From assembly GCA_963761445.1 (NCBI GenBank), contig CAVXHV010000004.1:682001-746000 (forward strand): 64,000 nucleotides of DNA, written 5' to 3'. The stretch is from CAVXHV01 sp963761445 (GTDB lineage Bacteria > Planctomycetota > Planctomycetia > Isosphaerales > Isosphaeraceae). Positions 1 to 9,234 of this stretch are shown in pieces. Position 1 is the stretch's first letter; each line of letters opens with the position of its first letter. The notes under the pieces were generated by a model. It saw nothing but the letters and a program-made list of their open reading frames with translations. It ran no database searches and was not told where the DNA came from. The position numbers were made by a program, and so were the translations under genes.

Positions 1-1626
1 GCCCAGATTTCCAGCGTGCTGCGCGAGCTGCCCGAACACACCGCGACCATCAAGGCCAAGATCAAGTCGCTCAAGACGCTCTCCGGCGGTTCGAGCCGGA
101 TCACCAACATGATCTCGGAAATCAATCGCGAGCTCGTCGAAGGCGATCCCCATGGGCCGGACGAGGCTGCCCCCAGCCAATCCAGCGACCCGAATCAGCC
201 CGACCCGAACCAGCCCAAGGCCGTGGTTATCGAGCCCGAGCGCCCGGTCTGGCTCGGGCGCATCGCCCACTTCTTGAGCCCCATGATGGAGCTCCTGGGC
301 GAGCTCGCGCTGGCAATCATCCTCGTGATCTTCATGCTCGAGCAGCGCGAGGAGTTCCGCAACCGCGTGATCAGGCTCGCCGGCTACGGCCGCATCGCCC
401 CGGCCACCAAGTTCGTCGACGAAGCCGCCCAGCGCGTCAGCCGGTTCCTCCTCGCGCAGGCGCTCGTCAACGGCGCCTTCGGCCTCGCACTCGCCCTCGG
501 CCTGCTCGCTCTCGGTGTGAAGTATGCCTTGCTCTGGGGCTTCCTGGGTGCCGTGCTGCGATATCTCCCCTATGTCGGCCCCTTTCTCGCCGCGGTTCTG
601 CCCGTCTCCACAACCCTGGCGCTCACCGAGGGCTGGACGACAACGATCATGGTGGCGGCCCTGTTCGTCTCGCTCGAGCTCGCAGTCGCCAACGTCATCG
701 AGCCCAGGGTCTACGGCCAGAGCATGGGCGTCTCCGCCGTCGCGCTCCTGGTCTCCGCCGCTTTCTGGGCCTTCCTCTGGGGGCCGATCGGGCTCGTTCT
801 CTCCAGCCCGCTCACTGTCTGCCTGGTCATGCTCGGCCGCTACGTGCCCCAGCTCGAGTTTCTCGCCGTCTTGCTGGGCGACGAGCCGGCCCTCGCGCTC
901 GAGGATAGCTTCTACCAGCGCCTCCTGGCACGCGACCAGGATGAGGCCGAGGCCCTGATTCTCGAGCGCATGAAGACCGAGCCGGCCGAGCAAATCTTCG
1001 ACACCATGGTCGTGCCCGCCCTCTGCTCCACCCGCCAGAGCAGGATCCGCGGCGAGATCACCGAGGCCGACGAAACCGCAATCATGAGTTCCCTCGCCGA
1101 GATCGTTGACGACCTGGGCGAGATCCGCTCAACCGCAGCCCGGGCCGATCTCGAAGCGGCGCACTCGGATTCATCCCCCGAAGTAGTCCCCCAGTCGCCG
1201 ATCATGATCTTCGGCTGCCCCGCACGCGATTCCGCCGATTCGATCGCCCTCCAGATGCTCGAAATCCTCCTCGACCCCTCGCGCTGGCAAATGAGGATGA
1301 TCGCGCCGGCGACCTTGACCGCCGAGCTGCTCGAGCTGATCGCCCGCGACGAGCCGCCCGCGGTCTGCATCGCCTCGCTCGCGCCCGGCGGCGTCGCCCA
1401 CACCCGCTATCTTTGCAAGCGGCTCTCCAGGCGATTCCCCGACCTGCGGATCGTGGTCGGGCAGTGGGGAGCAGACTCTGCCGCAGGCAAGCACCGCCAG
1501 GCCCTCCAGGAAGCCGGTGCCTCCTCCACGGCGTTCACGCTCGTCGAAACGCGCCAGAAGCTCGACGCCCTGATCCCCCTTATTGATTCAGCCCGGCACC
1601 GTTGCTTTCTTCCGAAGGTCATATGA
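1..1626 (+). CDS. AI-2E family transporter (permease), 5' end outside window
   Basis: The frame is open from the first base, so the true start lies upstream. The visible part has a hydrophilic segment (a cytoplasmic loop with a DPNQPDPNQP stretch), then a hydrophobic block at about residues 85-285 with the YLPYVGPFLAAVLPV motif typical of AI-2E/PerM family permeases, which are multi-pass inner-membrane proteins linked to export of small molecules. About 240 residues follow the last membrane segment. The final third (from about residue 395, beginning PIMIFGCPARDSAD) resembles a B12-binding-like alpha/beta fold without an evident cobalamin His motif; this part is inference. The stop overlaps the next gene by 4 bp (ATGA), so permease and histidine kinase are probably translationally coupled. 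The substrate cannot be read from sequence. Confidence 0.85.
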   Translation, partial: AQISSVLRELPEHTATIKAKIKSLKTLSGGSSRITNMISEINRELVEGDPHGPDEAAPSQSSDPNQPDPNQPKAVVIEPERPVWLGRIAHFLSPMMELLGELALAIILVIFMLEQREEFRNRVIRLAGYGRIAPATKFVDEAAQRVSRFLLAQALVNGAFGLALALGLLALGVKYALLWGFLGAVLRYLPYVGPFLAAVLPVSTTLALTEGWTTTIMVAALFVSLELAVANVIEPRVYGQSMGVSAVALLVSAAFWAFLWGPIGLVLSSPLTVCLVMLGRYVPQLEFLAVLLGDEPALALEDSFYQRLLARDQDEAEALILERMKTEPAEQIFDTMVVPALCSTRQSRIRGEITEADETAIMSSLAEIVDDLGEIRSTAARADLEAAHSDSSPEVVPQSPIMIFGCPARDSADSIALQMLEILLDPSRWQMRMIAPATLTAELLELIARDEPPAVCIASLAPGGVAHTRYLCKRLSRRFPDLRIVVGQWGADSAAGKHRQALQEAGASSTAFTLVETRQKLDALIPLIDSARHRCFLPKVI

Positions 1627-4429
1627 TCACGCCGCTCGCCGCAGACCGCAACGCAGTGATCCTGCTCATTGAGCCTGATCCAGCCGTCGCTCGGCTCGAA
1701 CAGCTTCCTCTCGAGCGCGCAGGCTACGCCGTGGCGACCGCCGCAACCGCCGCCGAAGCCCTCGAACGCCTCGCCGCAGGTGGGTTCGATCTCGTCGTTC
1801 TGGGCGAGCAACTCGATTCCGGACTGACCAGCCTCGACTTCTTCCGCCAGTTGAAGGCAGCCGGCCACGATCTCCCCGCCGTTCTCATCACCCCCCTCGA
1901 CGACGAGCACCTGCCCGTCGATGCCCTCCGCGCCGGTGTGCGCGACCTCGTTCCCCGCACGCCCAATTACCTCGACCATCTCGAGCTGATCGTCAGCCGC
2001 GTGATCCGCCAGCTCGGCATGGAGCACGCACTCGAGGAATACCGGTCCCTGGCCCGCGAGAGCGAGGTCCGCCGCCGCGAGCTCGAGCACGAGATCGCCC
2101 ATCGCAAACGCGTCGAGCAGGCCCTCCGCGACGCCGAAGAAAACCTCCGCCTGATGGTCGAGAGCATCAAGGATTTCGCGATCTTCACCGTCGATCCCGA
2201 CGGACACGTCGTCAGTTGGAATTCCGGCGCCGAGCAGCTCTTCGGTTATAGCGAGGCTGATATCATCGGCCAGAAGCTCGCCGTGCTCTTTCCCCCCGAG
2301 GATCGCGCCGCGGGAGTTCCCGAGCAGGAGACTGCCGCGGCCGCCGCCAAGGGCCGTGCCACCGACGAGCGCTGGCACATCCGCCAGGATGGCAGCCGCT
2401 TCTTCGCCAGCGGCGTCCTCGCCCCGATCTTTGACGAGGATAAAAAGCTGAGAGGTTTCACCAAGATCGCGCACGACATCACCCGGCGAAAAGAGGCCGA
2501 AGAGGCCGTGCGCGAGGCGGCCGTGCGGCTCCGGGCAATCGTCGATACCGCCGCCGACGGTATCATCACGATCGACGAGCACGGATCGGTCGAGTCCATG
2601 AACCTCGCCGCCGAGCGGATCTTCGGCTTCGCTCGCGACGAAGTCGTCGGCTCCAACATCTCGATGCTGATGCCCGAGCCCTTTTGCAGCGAGCACGGAC
2701 AGTACCTCACGGCTTACCTGACGACAGGCCAGAAGCGGATGATCGGCTCCCTTCGCGAGGTGACGGGCGGCCGCAAGGACGGCTCGACCTTCCCCATGGA
2801 GCTGGCCGTCAGCGAAACCCTCCTGGGCACCCGCCGCATCTTCACCGGCATCGTCAGGGACATGACCGAATTCAAGAAGTCGCTCGCCGAGCGAAACCGC
2901 CTGGTCGCCGAGCTGGGCGCCGAGCGCGCCTTGCTGAACAGCCTGCTCGACAAGGCCCCGGTCGGCCTGGGCTTCTTCGATTCCGAGCTCCACTTCCTCC
3001 GCAAGAACCCCGCATTCGCCGAGATGACCGGCCTTGCCGCCGGAGATCAACAAGGCCTCACCCTCCATGCAGCCCTCCCGGCACTGGCCAGCGACTTTTG
3101 CGATGCACTGCGCACCGTGCTCGCCACCGGAGAGAGCATCATCAACCAGGAGATCGCCTTCGAGACCGCGGGAAAAAGCGGCGCGGCTCGGTACTGGCTC
3201 TGCAGCTTCTATCCCGTCAAGACACCCGACGGCACCATCCTGGGCGTCGGCTCGGTCATCGCCAACATCGACGACCGCAAGGCTATGGAAGAAGCGCTCA
3301 AGGACGCCGACCAGCGCAAGGATCACTTCCTCGCCATGCTGGCCCATGAGCTCCGCAACCCCCTCGCCCCCATCAGCAACGCCGTCCAGATCATGCGCAT
3401 CGAAGGACCGGGCGGTCCCAACCTGGAGTGGTCGATCGACGTGATCGCCGAGCAAATCAAACACATGACCCGGATCGTTGATGACCTGCTCGACGTCTCC
3501 AGGATCACCCGCGGAACCGTCGACCTCCGCAAGGAGCAAATCGAGCTCCTCCGCGTCGTCGAGCTCGCCGTGCAGGCCAGCCAGCCACTGCTCGAAGATT
3601 ACAAGCACGAGTTTCAACTCGCACTTCCACCCCACTCCGTCCTCCTCGAAGTCGACCCCGGGCGGCTCGCGCAAGTCCTCTCCAACCTCCTCAACAACGC
3701 CGCGAAATACACGCCCGAGGGCGGCCGGATCAAGCTCTCCGCCGCCTTGGCCGGCTCCGAGCTCTTGATCAAGGTCGCCGACAACGGCATCGGCATCGCG
3801 CCCGAGCTCCTCCCCAAGCTCTTCGACATGTTCGTCCAGGCCGATCAGACGCTGTCCCGCTCCCGTGGCGGCCTGGGAATCGGTCTCACCGTCGTCCGTT
3901 CGCTCGTCGAGATGCATGACGGCACCGTGACCGTCCGCAGCGACGGCCCCGGAAAAGGAAGCGAATTCACCATCCGCATCCCCGTCTCCGAATCATCGCT
4001 CTCGTCCCCGGAAAGGTCGAAGGAACACGCGCAGGCACCCACTCGACCACTGCCGCGCCGACGGATTCTCGTGGTCGACGACAATCTCAGAAACGCGGCC
4101 AGCCTCACCAAGCTCTTGATCGCGCTGGGCCAGGAAGTGCACACCGCGCACGACGGACTCGAAGCCCTGGAAATGGCCCGCGCCGCCATCCCGACGTCAT
4201 CCTCCTCGATATCGGCCTCCCCAGCATGGACGGCTACGAAGTCGCCCGCTTCTGCCGCGAAGATCCTGCACTTCAAACAGTCATACTGGTTGCAATGACC
4301 GGCTATGGCAAAGCCGATGACAGACGGCGGTCGCGCGCCGTTGGCTTCAACGCCCACCTCGTCAAGCCGGTCAGTCTCGAAGACCTCCAACTCCTCCTCG
4401 AACACACGGCGACGAATTCCAGCCCCTGA
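1623..4429 (+). CDS. Hybrid sensor histidine kinase (REC-PAS-PAS-PAS-HisKA-HATPase-REC), frameshift near 4185
   Basis: Cytoplasmic-looking hybrid kinase with no signal peptide or membrane segment. Start ATG 1623 overlaps the stop of the permease. Order of domains: a degenerate receiver (about residues 8-130, where the phospho-acceptor Asp position reads DLVVLGEQL, so Asp is missing), a coiled coil, three PAS domains (about 175-300, 305-430, 440-565), HisKA with phospho-His in LAHELRNPLAPIS, then HATPase_c with N box NLLNNAAKYTPEGG and G boxes DNGIGIAP and GGLGIGLTVV. A C-terminal receiver begins RRILVVDDN. This receiver is broken: the frame changes near 4185 and resumes with LLDIGLPSMDGYEVARF, ending VKPVSLEDLQ. 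Restoring one C in the run before ATCCCGAC repairs it, so a sequencing or single-base indel is likely. The input could come from the coupled permease. Confidence 0.88.
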
Positions 4430-4681
4430 TCAAGCCAGCCCGCCCAGCCCCGAACAACGCCTCTCCTTCCCCGTCTCGACCGTGCCCGAATCTCCTTCGC
4501 CCACGCCAGAGACACTCGGCGAGCTCGGGTGAATCCGCGCATGCGTCCCCAGGTGGCGGAGATAACAAATCCAGGAACAGCAAGCCTCGGCGCAAAACCG
4601 GCAAAAGACGCCATTGCGCAGCCGCTGGCCACACTCCGGACACTGACCCACGTCCATTCGAGAAAGGCTGTCCACGATCAC
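4430..4681 (-). CDS. Small Cys-rich putative zinc-binding protein
   Basis: Up to 83 residues. The N-terminal half has CPECGQRL followed by CRFC, then CC and CYLRHLGTH, that is, at least seven Cys plus two His in about 30 residues, as expected for a treble-clef or zinc-ribbon-like small protein. The rest is low-complexity. It is convergent with the histidine kinase; the stop codons touch. The start is uncertain: GTG at 4681 or 4675 (a GAGGA lies just before) or ATG at 4657. I recognise the Cys pattern but no named family; function unknown. Confidence 0.55.
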   Translation of the reverse strand: MIVDSLSRMDVGQCPECGQRLRNGVFCRFCAEACCSWICYLRHLGTHARIHPSSPSVSGVGEGDSGTVETGKERRCSGLGGLA

Positions 4682-5222
4682 TCCTCATCAAGGGCCGCAC
4701 GAACGCCCGGCCACGTTCACCTCCTCGCACGTCCCTGCGTCGCATCTCCCCAGCGACCAGCGCCCGCCCCCCCACCATAATCACCCGTGCAGATCGCATG
4801 CCGTCTCCCCCAGCCCGGACCACCATCCGTTACCCCCCTCCGCTGCCACCCAATCCCTCACCTAATCCCAAATATGCAAGTATGCATGATGCCATGAATG
4901 GCGGCCGGATCATCAATCAAGTTGCAATATAGAACACGAAGTTGAGTCTGAGGCTCAGTGATGGTTTTGTGCCACATCAAGCGCGGCCGGCGTGGTCTAG
5001 AAGCGACTTCAAGCGGGTTTATCCGGGAACATGCCTTGAATAAGAACTTTCTTGGGCTATTCTCGACCACTGCGATGCGGTGATGCAGCTTATTCTTGCA
5101 CTCCGGGTTCGAAGGGAATCGGTCTCCGCCTCATGCTTCATGATGCGCTCGCGTGTTTCGCTTGAACCCCTACTCGACACTTTGGCCTTCGCTCGTTTCT
5201 ACTTTTGCACCGGAGGGAAATC
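4682..5222. other. Gene-free stretch upstream of the metalloprotease
   Basis: About 540 bp. Short open frames here have no ribosome binding site or recognisable protein. The part from about 4860 to 5060 is less GC-rich than its surroundings and probably holds the promoters of the flanking divergent genes; no specific -35/-10 pair stands out. Confidence 0.4.
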
Positions 5223-6722
5223 ATGCCGAGCTACCGCGCGAAACGTCATTGCTCAGGTCCGGCCCGCAGCCGAAATCGCGCCCTCGCCCCCAGCCCCGAA
5301 ATCCTCGAGGGGCGCTTGCTCCTCTACTCAAAACTGGGCGACCAGTTTACCTACAGCAGTCGCATCACTTACAGCTTCATGCCCGACGGGACCAGCGTCG
5401 GCGGCGTTCCCAGCTCGCTCTTCGCCACCTTGAACGCCAAGTACCCCACCGCAACCTGGGAGACGCAGATCGAACAAGCGGCCTCGATCTGGGAAAACGC
5501 GGCCAATCTGAACCTCGCGCTCGTTCCCGACGGGGGAGAGGCCGTCGGCGTCTCCGGCGACCAGCAGGACGATCCCCGATTTGGAGATATTCGCATCGGC
5601 GCTGTCCCGTTGAGCTCGGGCACTCTGGCTGTCACCTTCCTTCCCCCACCGGCCAACGGCGGAACCGAAGCCGGCGACATCCTGCTCAACTCCAACGTCA
5701 ACTGGCAGGTCAACTCCAACTACGACCTGATGACCGTCATGGCCCACGAGTTCGGACACTCGCTCGGGCTCGGTGATGTGACCACTCCCACGAATCCTTA
5801 CCCCGTCATGTACTACGCCTATGAGGGAATCAGTCAGGCTCTCACCGCCGACGACACAGCCGGCATCCAGGCAGTCGACGGCGCGCGCCGGTTCGATGCC
5901 TACAACAACAATGGCAGCCGAAACCTCTCGTACGCGACTGCCGCAAACATCACCGGCAACTTCGCCAGCAACGCGCAAATCGCCATCCCCAGCCTCGACA
6001 TCACGACCGGTGGCGACAGCGAGTGGTTTTATCTCACCGTTCCCTCGACGACGACCGGCTCGATGACCGTCACCGTCCAGTCCAGCAACTTGAGCTCCCT
6101 TTCCCCCAAGCTGATGGTTTACAACTCCTCGCTGGGTCTGGTCGGCCAGGCGCTGGCCGCCAATTCCATGGGCGCCACCGTCAGCGTCAGCACCAGCGTC
6201 TCCCCCGGCCAGGGCTATTACATCAAGGTCCTGGCAGCTCCCGGCTACGGCGCCATCGGCGGCTATGGTTTGCTCGTCAACGCCGGGTCCCAGTCGCAGT
6301 CGCCCATTCCACCGCCGAATACGCTCGTCGCGCAGCAGCCCGACCAGGGGGCAGGCGGCTCGATCACAAATGGCATCACGGCCGCCGGCGCAGCAAATCT
6401 GACCGCGCTGCCCCCCGATGCGGTCTACACGGACATCGGTAATTTGAGCGGATGGGCCCTCGTCTACTCGGGCCCGCTCAGTGCGCCGGTCATCCCGCCG
6501 CCGCAATCACCCTCAAGCCCGGCACCGATTGCTCCCACCACCCCGACTCCCGCCACACCGGCCGTCACGGTCCCTGCACCGAACCCGGTCGCTGTCGATC
6601 CGATCACGCCGCGCAAGCACCACGCCAAGGTAAAACACGCGGACACGCCCAGGGTCGTCATCAGGCACCGAATCAAGCTCGTCAAAGACAACCCCAAGCC
6701 CAAACACCACGGCTCGCGCTGA
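5223..6722 (+). CDS. Secreted matrixin-like zinc metalloprotease
   Basis: 499 residues from ATG 5223, preceded by GGAGGG. There is no classical signal peptide; the N-terminus is basic and carries EILEGRLLLYS, the 'LExRxLL' type motif found near the N-terminus of many large planctomycete extracellular proteins. The catalytic region (about residues 45-210) has the zinc motif HEFGHSLGLGD followed by a Met-turn (YPVMYYAYEG). The third zinc ligand is Asp, not the His usual in matrixins (HExxHxxGxxH); Asp is known in snapalysin-type enzymes. After it comes a beta-rich pre-peptidase C-like domain (about 225-365) and a Pro/Thr-rich linker ending in a Lys/His/Arg-rich tail. Likely an extracellular or surface protease; substrate unknown. 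Confidence 0.8.
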   Translation: MPSYRAKRHCSGPARSRNRALAPSPEILEGRLLLYSKLGDQFTYSSRITYSFMPDGTSVGGVPSSLFATLNAKYPTATWETQIEQAASIWENAANLNLALVPDGGEAVGVSGDQQDDPRFGDIRIGAVPLSSGTLAVTFLPPPANGGTEAGDILLNSNVNWQVNSNYDLMTVMAHEFGHSLGLGDVTTPTNPYPVMYYAYEGISQALTADDTAGIQAVDGARRFDAYNNNGSRNLSYATAANITGNFASNAQIAIPSLDITTGGDSEWFYLTVPSTTTGSMTVTVQSSNLSSLSPKLMVYNSSLGLVGQALAANSMGATVSVSTSVSPGQGYYIKVLAAPGYGAIGGYGLLVNAGSQSQSPIPPPNTLVAQQPDQGAGGSITNGITAAGAANLTALPPDAVYTDIGNLSGWALVYSGPLSAPVIPPPQSPSSPAPIAPTTPTPATPAVTVPAPNPVAVDPITPRKHHAKVKHADTPRVVIRHRIKLVKDNPKPKHHGSR

Positions 6723-6767
6723 GGAACAGGCCGGAATTAACTTCCCGATTTCCGTATCAACGTCGGA

Positions 6768-6782
6768 CTTCGCTCCGCGAAG
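6768..6782. repeat. Short dispersed palindrome
   Basis: CTTCGCTCCGCGAAG: perfect 6-bp arms and a 3-base loop. The same 15 bases occur twice more within the 65-bp repeats at about 34234-34248 and 34299-34313. Confidence 0.6.
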
Positions 6783-6824
6783 CCACGTCCCCTTCGCAGA
6801 GCAACGCCCTGCCACTCGCTGAAC

Positions 6825-6869
6825 AAAAAAACGGCGCGGGCCAGCGCTTGTGGCAACTGGCTCGCGCCG
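6825..6869 (-). terminator. Intrinsic terminator of the csbD-like gene
   Basis: A 13-bp inverted repeat (6832-6844 and 6857-6869, one mismatch) with a 12-base loop is followed on the minus strand by seven T (A run at 6825-6831). It lies 25 bp beyond the stop of the CsbD-like gene. Confidence 0.8.
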
Positions 6870-6894
6870 CGACGTCACAGCTTCGGTCGATCGG

Positions 6895-7347
6895 TTAGCG
6901 GGAGCGCACTGCCAGACCGACCACGACGCCCAGCAGGACGCCGACTCCGAAAGCCGTGGCGACGGACCGGGCGGGATTGTCACGGATCATGTCCCGCGAC
7001 ATATCGTAACCCCGCTCAAATTCGCCCGATATCCGGTTGTATCCCTCGCGCGCCTGCTGAGACACGCGCTCGTACCCCTGCCGGGCCCCGTCTGCGGCCT
7101 GACGAGCGTACTGACCCGCACTTTCGGCCGCCTGCGAGATCATCGACGCCCCTTGTGCGGTCACTTCGTCCAGGAACCCCTCGACGGCTTCACGGGCTTC
7201 TCCCGTCTTGTGCTGAATGCGCCCGATGAGCTGATCGAGATTTCCGTTGGCAAATCTCAGGTCGTCGTCGGTCAATTGACCCCACTTCTTCTTGAGCTGC
7301 CCCCGGACCTGGTTCCACTGACCTTGCAGTACTTGTGTGTTGACCAT
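6895..7347 (-). CDS. CsbD family stress-response protein with C-terminal membrane anchor
   Basis: 150 residues. The first 60 match the CsbD domain (MVNTQVLQGQWNQVRGQLK... then WGQLTDDDL, and QLIGRIQHKTGEAREAVEGF). The middle is an amphipathic, Gln/Ala-rich helix; the C-terminus has DNPARSV followed by a Gly-rich hydrophobic helix (GVGVLLGVVVGLAV), as in ElaB/DUF883 proteins. So it looks like a CsbD head on a DUF883-like tail anchored in the membrane. A strong GGAGAGG precedes the start. CsbD proteins are general-stress induced in other bacteria; the neighbourhood (BrkB, holin-like, DUF1328, CBS) supports an envelope-stress role. A terminator follows. Confidence 0.9.
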   Translation of the reverse strand: MVNTQVLQGQWNQVRGQLKKKWGQLTDDDLRFANGNLDQLIGRIQHKTGEAREAVEGFLDEVTAQGASMISQAAESAGQYARQAADGARQGYERVSQQAREGYNRISGEFERGYDMSRDMIRDNPARSVATAFGVGVLLGVVVGLAVRSR

Positions 7348-7416
7348 TGGATCGGTCTCCTCTCCTTTAGTGCCTATGAAGCTCCGAAAAGGTCCTTGTC
7401 GTCTCTCCCGATACCC

Positions 7417-7617
7417 TTACTTCTCCGAAGGCGCCGCGGGCGGGTTGTCGCCCTTCTTGTCGACCTTCAACTCCTGATGCTCCCGCGTGGTGCTGCCGTC
7501 CGGGGCCGTGATCTTCGTATCCTTCGACACACCGCTCTCCTCAGAGCAGCCCGAGAAGACGATGGTGAATCCGCACAGAACCGCCGGAGCCAGAAGGGCA
7601 CTGATTAGCTTACGCAT
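7417..7617 (-). CDS. Small lipoprotein
   Basis: 66 residues: MRKLISALLAPAVLCGFTI then the lipobox FSGC, so a cleaved 20-odd residue signal and a mature lipoprotein of about 43 residues, highly charged (Lys/Asp/Glu) and ending in Pro/Ala. AAGGA precedes the ATG. It lies 69 bp upstream of the csbD-like gene on the same strand and may share its promoter. No family recognised. Confidence 0.75.
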   Translation of the reverse strand: MRKLISALLAPAVLCGFTIVFSGCSEESGVSKDTKITAPDGSTTREHQELKVDKKGDNPPAAPSEK

Positions 7618-7866
7618 AACTTGTCCTTAGATGTTGAAATCGTGACGGCACGTAACCCCGCCCGGGATTCATCATCTGCCGCCATCGCAGGTCGATACGT
7701 TGCAAGCCGCGTGCCGAGCGCAACACTCGAAACGAGAATTTAGCTGAAGCAAGCGGCACGAGCCTTGCATAGAATAACCATACCGGCTTGCCTCTCGCGC
7801 AGGCCGGCGATCGGAAGGGCCGGCACTCTTGCCGGCGATTGCGAGGCACACCCAGCGAGAACAGCG

Positions 7867-8382
7867 ATGGCAATGGTAAAAGCGGGGCGTGGACCAGATC
7901 TGAGCGAGCTTCAGCACCAGATGGCGCAGATCCGTCACGAGATGCATGAAGATGTCCGAGAAGCCGTGCGCGGTGCGCAGTCTTTGACCGATTGGCGAAG
8001 CATGGTTGCCCATCACCCGTGGGCCGCGCTCTCACTCGCGGCAGCGGCCGGGTTCTTTCTCGTTCCCGCGCGCCGAACGCGGCGCCTCGATCGACCACGG
8101 CTGGAAGCGGTCGCGGAAAGAAGTGAGCTCCAGCCGGCTCACCCCACCCGGGCTACGCCGGTCGCCGGGCCAAGCATGCTTCGATCGGCATTCGATCTCC
8201 TGACGCCCGTACTCGTCAGGGCCGCCCAGAACTACGCGCTCAATCAATTCGAACAATGGCTCGCCGCCAGTACGACACGGTTCATGCAAGATGCCGCGGA
8301 TCGTCGCGGCGAGCGAGGCCCAGCCTCGCCTGCCGATCAGAATCTCGTGGTCCCGACAATTCCATTTCGAGACCGCCATTAG
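7867..8382 (+). CDS. Membrane-associated protein of the YqjD/DUF883-like neighbourhood
   Basis: 171 residues from ATG 7867 (ATG 7873 is an alternative). The first 55 residues form a charged helix (ELQHQMAQIRHEMHEDVREA), then HPWAALSLAAAAGFFLVPA, a short membrane segment preceded by His-Pro exactly where DUF883/YqjD proteins have theirs. The rest is soluble, with a second helix around LTPVLVRAAQNYALNQFEQ. It opens a plus-strand run with the next two genes. Function unknown; position suggests envelope stress. Confidence 0.7.
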   Translation: MAMVKAGRGPDLSELQHQMAQIRHEMHEDVREAVRGAQSLTDWRSMVAHHPWAALSLAAAAGFFLVPARRTRRLDRPRLEAVAERSELQPAHPTRATPVAGPSMLRSAFDLLTPVLVRAAQNYALNQFEQWLAASTTRFMQDAADRRGERGPASPADQNLVVPTIPFRDRH

Positions 8383-8468
8383 GTTAGCGATCCTTCTCCT
8401 CTCCGAGGAGCATGCTCGCCTCCCTCGCCGGCCGTTTCGACGAATCTCTCTTTCAAAAGGACAAAATC

Positions 8469-8708
8469 ATGTTCTCATTTTCGCGAGCAGCGCATTCCGG
8501 CAATGGAAGCCATGGTCTGGCCAGTACAGCCGGCGATTTTGCAGAAGAAGCGCGGCAGCGTCTGGATGAGGCCGGCCAGGAAGTGAAGGAGCGCCTCGAC
8601 GACCTGCAAGACATGGCCCACACCTGGGTCAAGACCAACCCCGGACTGACTCTCGCAGCCGCACTCGCGGTAGGAGTGATGATCGGATGGCTGATCAAGC
8701 GACGTTGA
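8469..8708 (+). CDS. DUF883/ElaB/YqjD-like membrane-anchored protein
   Basis: 79 residues from ATG 8469 (AAAGGAC upstream). An amphipathic helix with repeated Glu/Arg/Asp (AEEARQRLDEAGQEVKERLD) leads to VKTNPGLTLAAALAVGVMIGWLIKRR, the NP-x-hydrophobic-Gly-zipper tail with terminal Arg-Arg diagnostic of DUF883. E. coli YqjD and ElaB bind ribosomes and sit in the inner membrane. The gene overlaps the next by 22 bp, mirroring the yqjD-yqjE order. Confidence 0.85.
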   Translation: MFSFSRAAHSGNGSHGLASTAGDFAEEARQRLDEAGQEVKERLDDLQDMAHTWVKTNPGLTLAAALAVGVMIGWLIKRR

Positions 8709-9184
8709 AAGACCAGAATGGATCGCTCTCTCCCGCGAGAACCGCGGCCGGCCTTCGGCAGCCCGCTGATCGATCGGCCGCGCCCGGCGCCGCCGGGGGC
8801 GCCGCGGGCCAGGTCGTGAGCAATGTCGCCGGCTTCGGCGAGAACCTGCTCAACCTGGCCGAGCTCCAGGCTCGCATGGCGGCGATCGAATTGCGCCAGA
8901 ATGTCAATGCGATGAAGACCGCCGCTACCGTCCTGGCAGCGGCCGCCCTCTTCGCGCTGGCCTCCTTCCCGGTCGTTCTGGCCGGCATTGCCGAGCTTCT
9001 TGTCTCCGAGCTCCACTGGCGACGTGGTTATGCCTTCCTCACCGTCGGCCTCTCCACGGTCGCCATCGCTGCGTTCGTCGCCGTCGCCGCCGCCGTCTGG
9101 CTCTCACGAAAGCCATTCGGGTTCCCACTGTCCACCGAGGAATTCAACCGAAACCTCAGTTGGGTGCACACCGTCTTGCCCTGA
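8687..9184 (+). CDS. Phage-holin-fold (YqjE/DUF1469-like) membrane protein
   Basis: 165 residues, start ATG 8687 inside the end of the DUF883 gene. After a 35-residue polar head comes an amphipathic helix (NLLNLAELQARMAAIELRQN) and two membrane segments (about 70-95 and 102-128), ending FPLSTEEFNRNLSWV. This is the layout of the Phage_holin_3_6 (YqjE) family, which are cellular, not phage, proteins next to YqjD. Confidence 0.8.
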   Translation: MADQATLKDQNGSLSPARTAAGLRQPADRSAAPGAAGGAAGQVVSNVAGFGENLLNLAELQARMAAIELRQNVNAMKTAATVLAAAALFALASFPVVLAGIAELLVSELHWRRGYAFLTVGLSTVAIAAFVAVAAAVWLSRKPFGFPLSTEEFNRNLSWVHTVLP

Positions 9185-9234
9185 GCGGCCGCCGGCCTGC
9201 CCGGCGGAATTGAGTGACCTCTACGTGTAAAAGC

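Noticed and set aside
1407..3917. 836-residue open frame on the minus strand
   Set aside because: Opposite the well-supported hybrid kinase; composition is typical of a GC-rich shadow frame and no domain is visible.
5092..5120. tRNA T-loop-like GGTTCGAA
   Set aside because: Flanking bases cannot form a T stem, and no acceptor or anticodon stem fits.
8687..9184. Prophage remnant, suggested by the holin-like protein
   Set aside because: The family is the cellular YqjE group and the neighbours are stress genes; no other phage gene is nearby.
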